Of a stretch of DNA of 64,000 nucleotides, positions 63,355 through 64,000 are shown in pieces (positions within the stretch are counted from its first letter, which is position 1; every line of letters starts with the position of its first letter). A program made the translations under genes and the position numbers. The DNA is from Parabacteroides faecis. GTDB taxonomy: Bacteria > Bacteroidota > Bacteroidia > Bacteroidales > Tannerellaceae. The notes under the pieces were generated by a model. That model made no database searches and was not told the origin of the DNA. It saw nothing but the letters and a program-made list of their open reading frames with translations. The DNA is taken from the NCBI RefSeq assembly GCF_014647375.1, contig NZ_BMPB01000008.1, positions 334,733 to 398,732 on the forward strand, given 5' to 3'.

Positions 63355-64000
63355 TTACTTCGTTTTCAATTCGTTTATAACTTTCGCCCGTACCAGATCG
63401 GCATTTTCTACCATAAAGGTCTGATGCCGTCCGCCTTCTTTCTCATGCAGTTCAATAACCAGGTGTTTATCGTCCGGGATAGTAAATTTAGGCAGGGCAA
63501 ACACTGTGCGTTCATTCTTTTTTCCTCCGATAAGCGTTACATTATTATGCGCCCTGAGCGGCCAGATAACCTGCTCCTGAATGGCGGTACGTTTGGCGAC
63601 CTTTTTATCGACAATTTTGAAGGTAATGTAGTCCACGTCAAAAGGTACATTGGACGAATTTTTCAGTTGCAGATGAAAATACAATAACCCGTTGTGCGAG
63701 TAAATTCCTTTCAACAGGTGTTGGATACCGAACCGCTTACTGCCTATATGCTTTATTTCCCTGTCGTTGTTCTTATAGATGGACTTCATAATCAATTTGA
63801 CCAACAGGGGTGATTCCTGACCGAGTTCGTACATATAGATGTCCATTGCGTTGTTGGGTCTGTTAGTTGCCTCTCCGTCGTGGATAAAATCGGTCATCTC
63901 AATAGAGAGCTTTACCGGTTCGTCGGCATATTTCACATGTAGGCTAAGCACCCAGCGCCTTGCTGTATTTCTACAGTAGGTTTCCAAATACTCGCCTCCA
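63355..64000 (-). CDS. traN: Conjugative transposon protein TraN, C-terminal part
   Basis: The frame is open to the right edge, so only the last 215 residues or so are seen. The text YADEPVKLSIEMTDF, GIQHLLKGIYSHNGLLYFHLQLKNSSNVPFDVDYI and AHNNVTLIGGKKNERTVFALPKFTIPDDKHLVIELHEKEGGR is TraN (DUF4138), the VirB9-like outer-membrane core component of the mating channel. The true start lies outside the window. Confidence 0.9.
   Translation of the reverse strand, partial: GGEYLETYCRNTARRWVLSLHVKYADEPVKLSIEMTDFIHDGEATNRPNNAMDIYMYELGQESPLLVKLIMKSIYKNNDREIKHIGSKRFGIQHLLKGIYSHNGLLYFHLQLKNSSNVPFDVDYITFKIVDKKVAKRTAIQEQVIWPLRAHNNVTLIGGKKNERTVFALPKFTIPDDKHLVIELHEKEGGRHQTFMVENADLVRAKVINELKTK

Overview
The window is a Bacteroidales chromosome segment, most likely Parabacteroides or a close Tannerellaceae relative. 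The evidence is the repeated promoter form TTG-N19/20-TAnnTTTG, SusC/SusD pairs, GH92/GH20/GH29 glycosidases, a Bacteroidales-1 (6S-like) RNA next to rplT, and a Bacteroidales conjugative transposon at the right end. The genus is inferred from gene content only.

Layout. 1-534: start of a leftward polysaccharide gene, and a promoter enclosed by two 32-bp palindromes that looks invertible. 535-5037: secreted GH92 and GH20 glycosidases. 5083-8826: a 6S-like RNA and the translation operon thrS-infC-rpmI-rplT. 8981-11107: a TPR protein. 11350-14255: ruvX, def and two subunits of a biotin-dependent acyl-CoA carboxylase. 14325-20182: an envelope block with a sugar-phosphate transferase, an OmpA-type porin and rmlA-fcl-gmd, which should supply GDP-L-fucose. 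20394-24594: an HdeD-like membrane protein, an OPT peptide transporter and a SpoIID/LytB protein. 24833-31521: a three-gene nutrient locus with SusD, SusC and a secreted fusion of a GDPD/PLC-like domain with alkaline phosphatase, followed by a divergent sodium:solute symporter. 33134-35819: an AT-rich patch with a decayed pectate-lyase-like gene and an intact GH29 fucosidase. 35941-48222: engB, a ParE/RelE-type toxin-antitoxin pair, a HIT protein, a TonB-dependent receptor with a His-rich membrane protein, a DUF4132 protein, an esterase, pyruvate oxidase, a dihaem peroxidase and a MATE exporter. 48768-49007: two tRNA-Ser genes. 49210-51342: two paralogous 321-residue HTH proteins.

From roughly 51.8 kb to the right edge lies the integrase end of a conjugative transposon. 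It holds two tandem tyrosine recombinases, a RhuM-like fragment, two excisionase-like HTH genes, PcfK/PcfJ-like genes, small hypotheticals, and a leftward transfer module (traN partial, traO, traQ, an M23 peptidase, a PH-domain protein). Inserted in it is an AT-rich two-gene cargo with its own promoter: a Cys-rich methyltransferase-like protein and a DUF1848 protein.

The main points for a second look are the putative invertible promoter, the DUF1848/methyltransferase cargo, the phosphodiesterase-phosphatase SusCD locus, and several intergenic islands made of different short words repeated at a pitch of about 22 bp.
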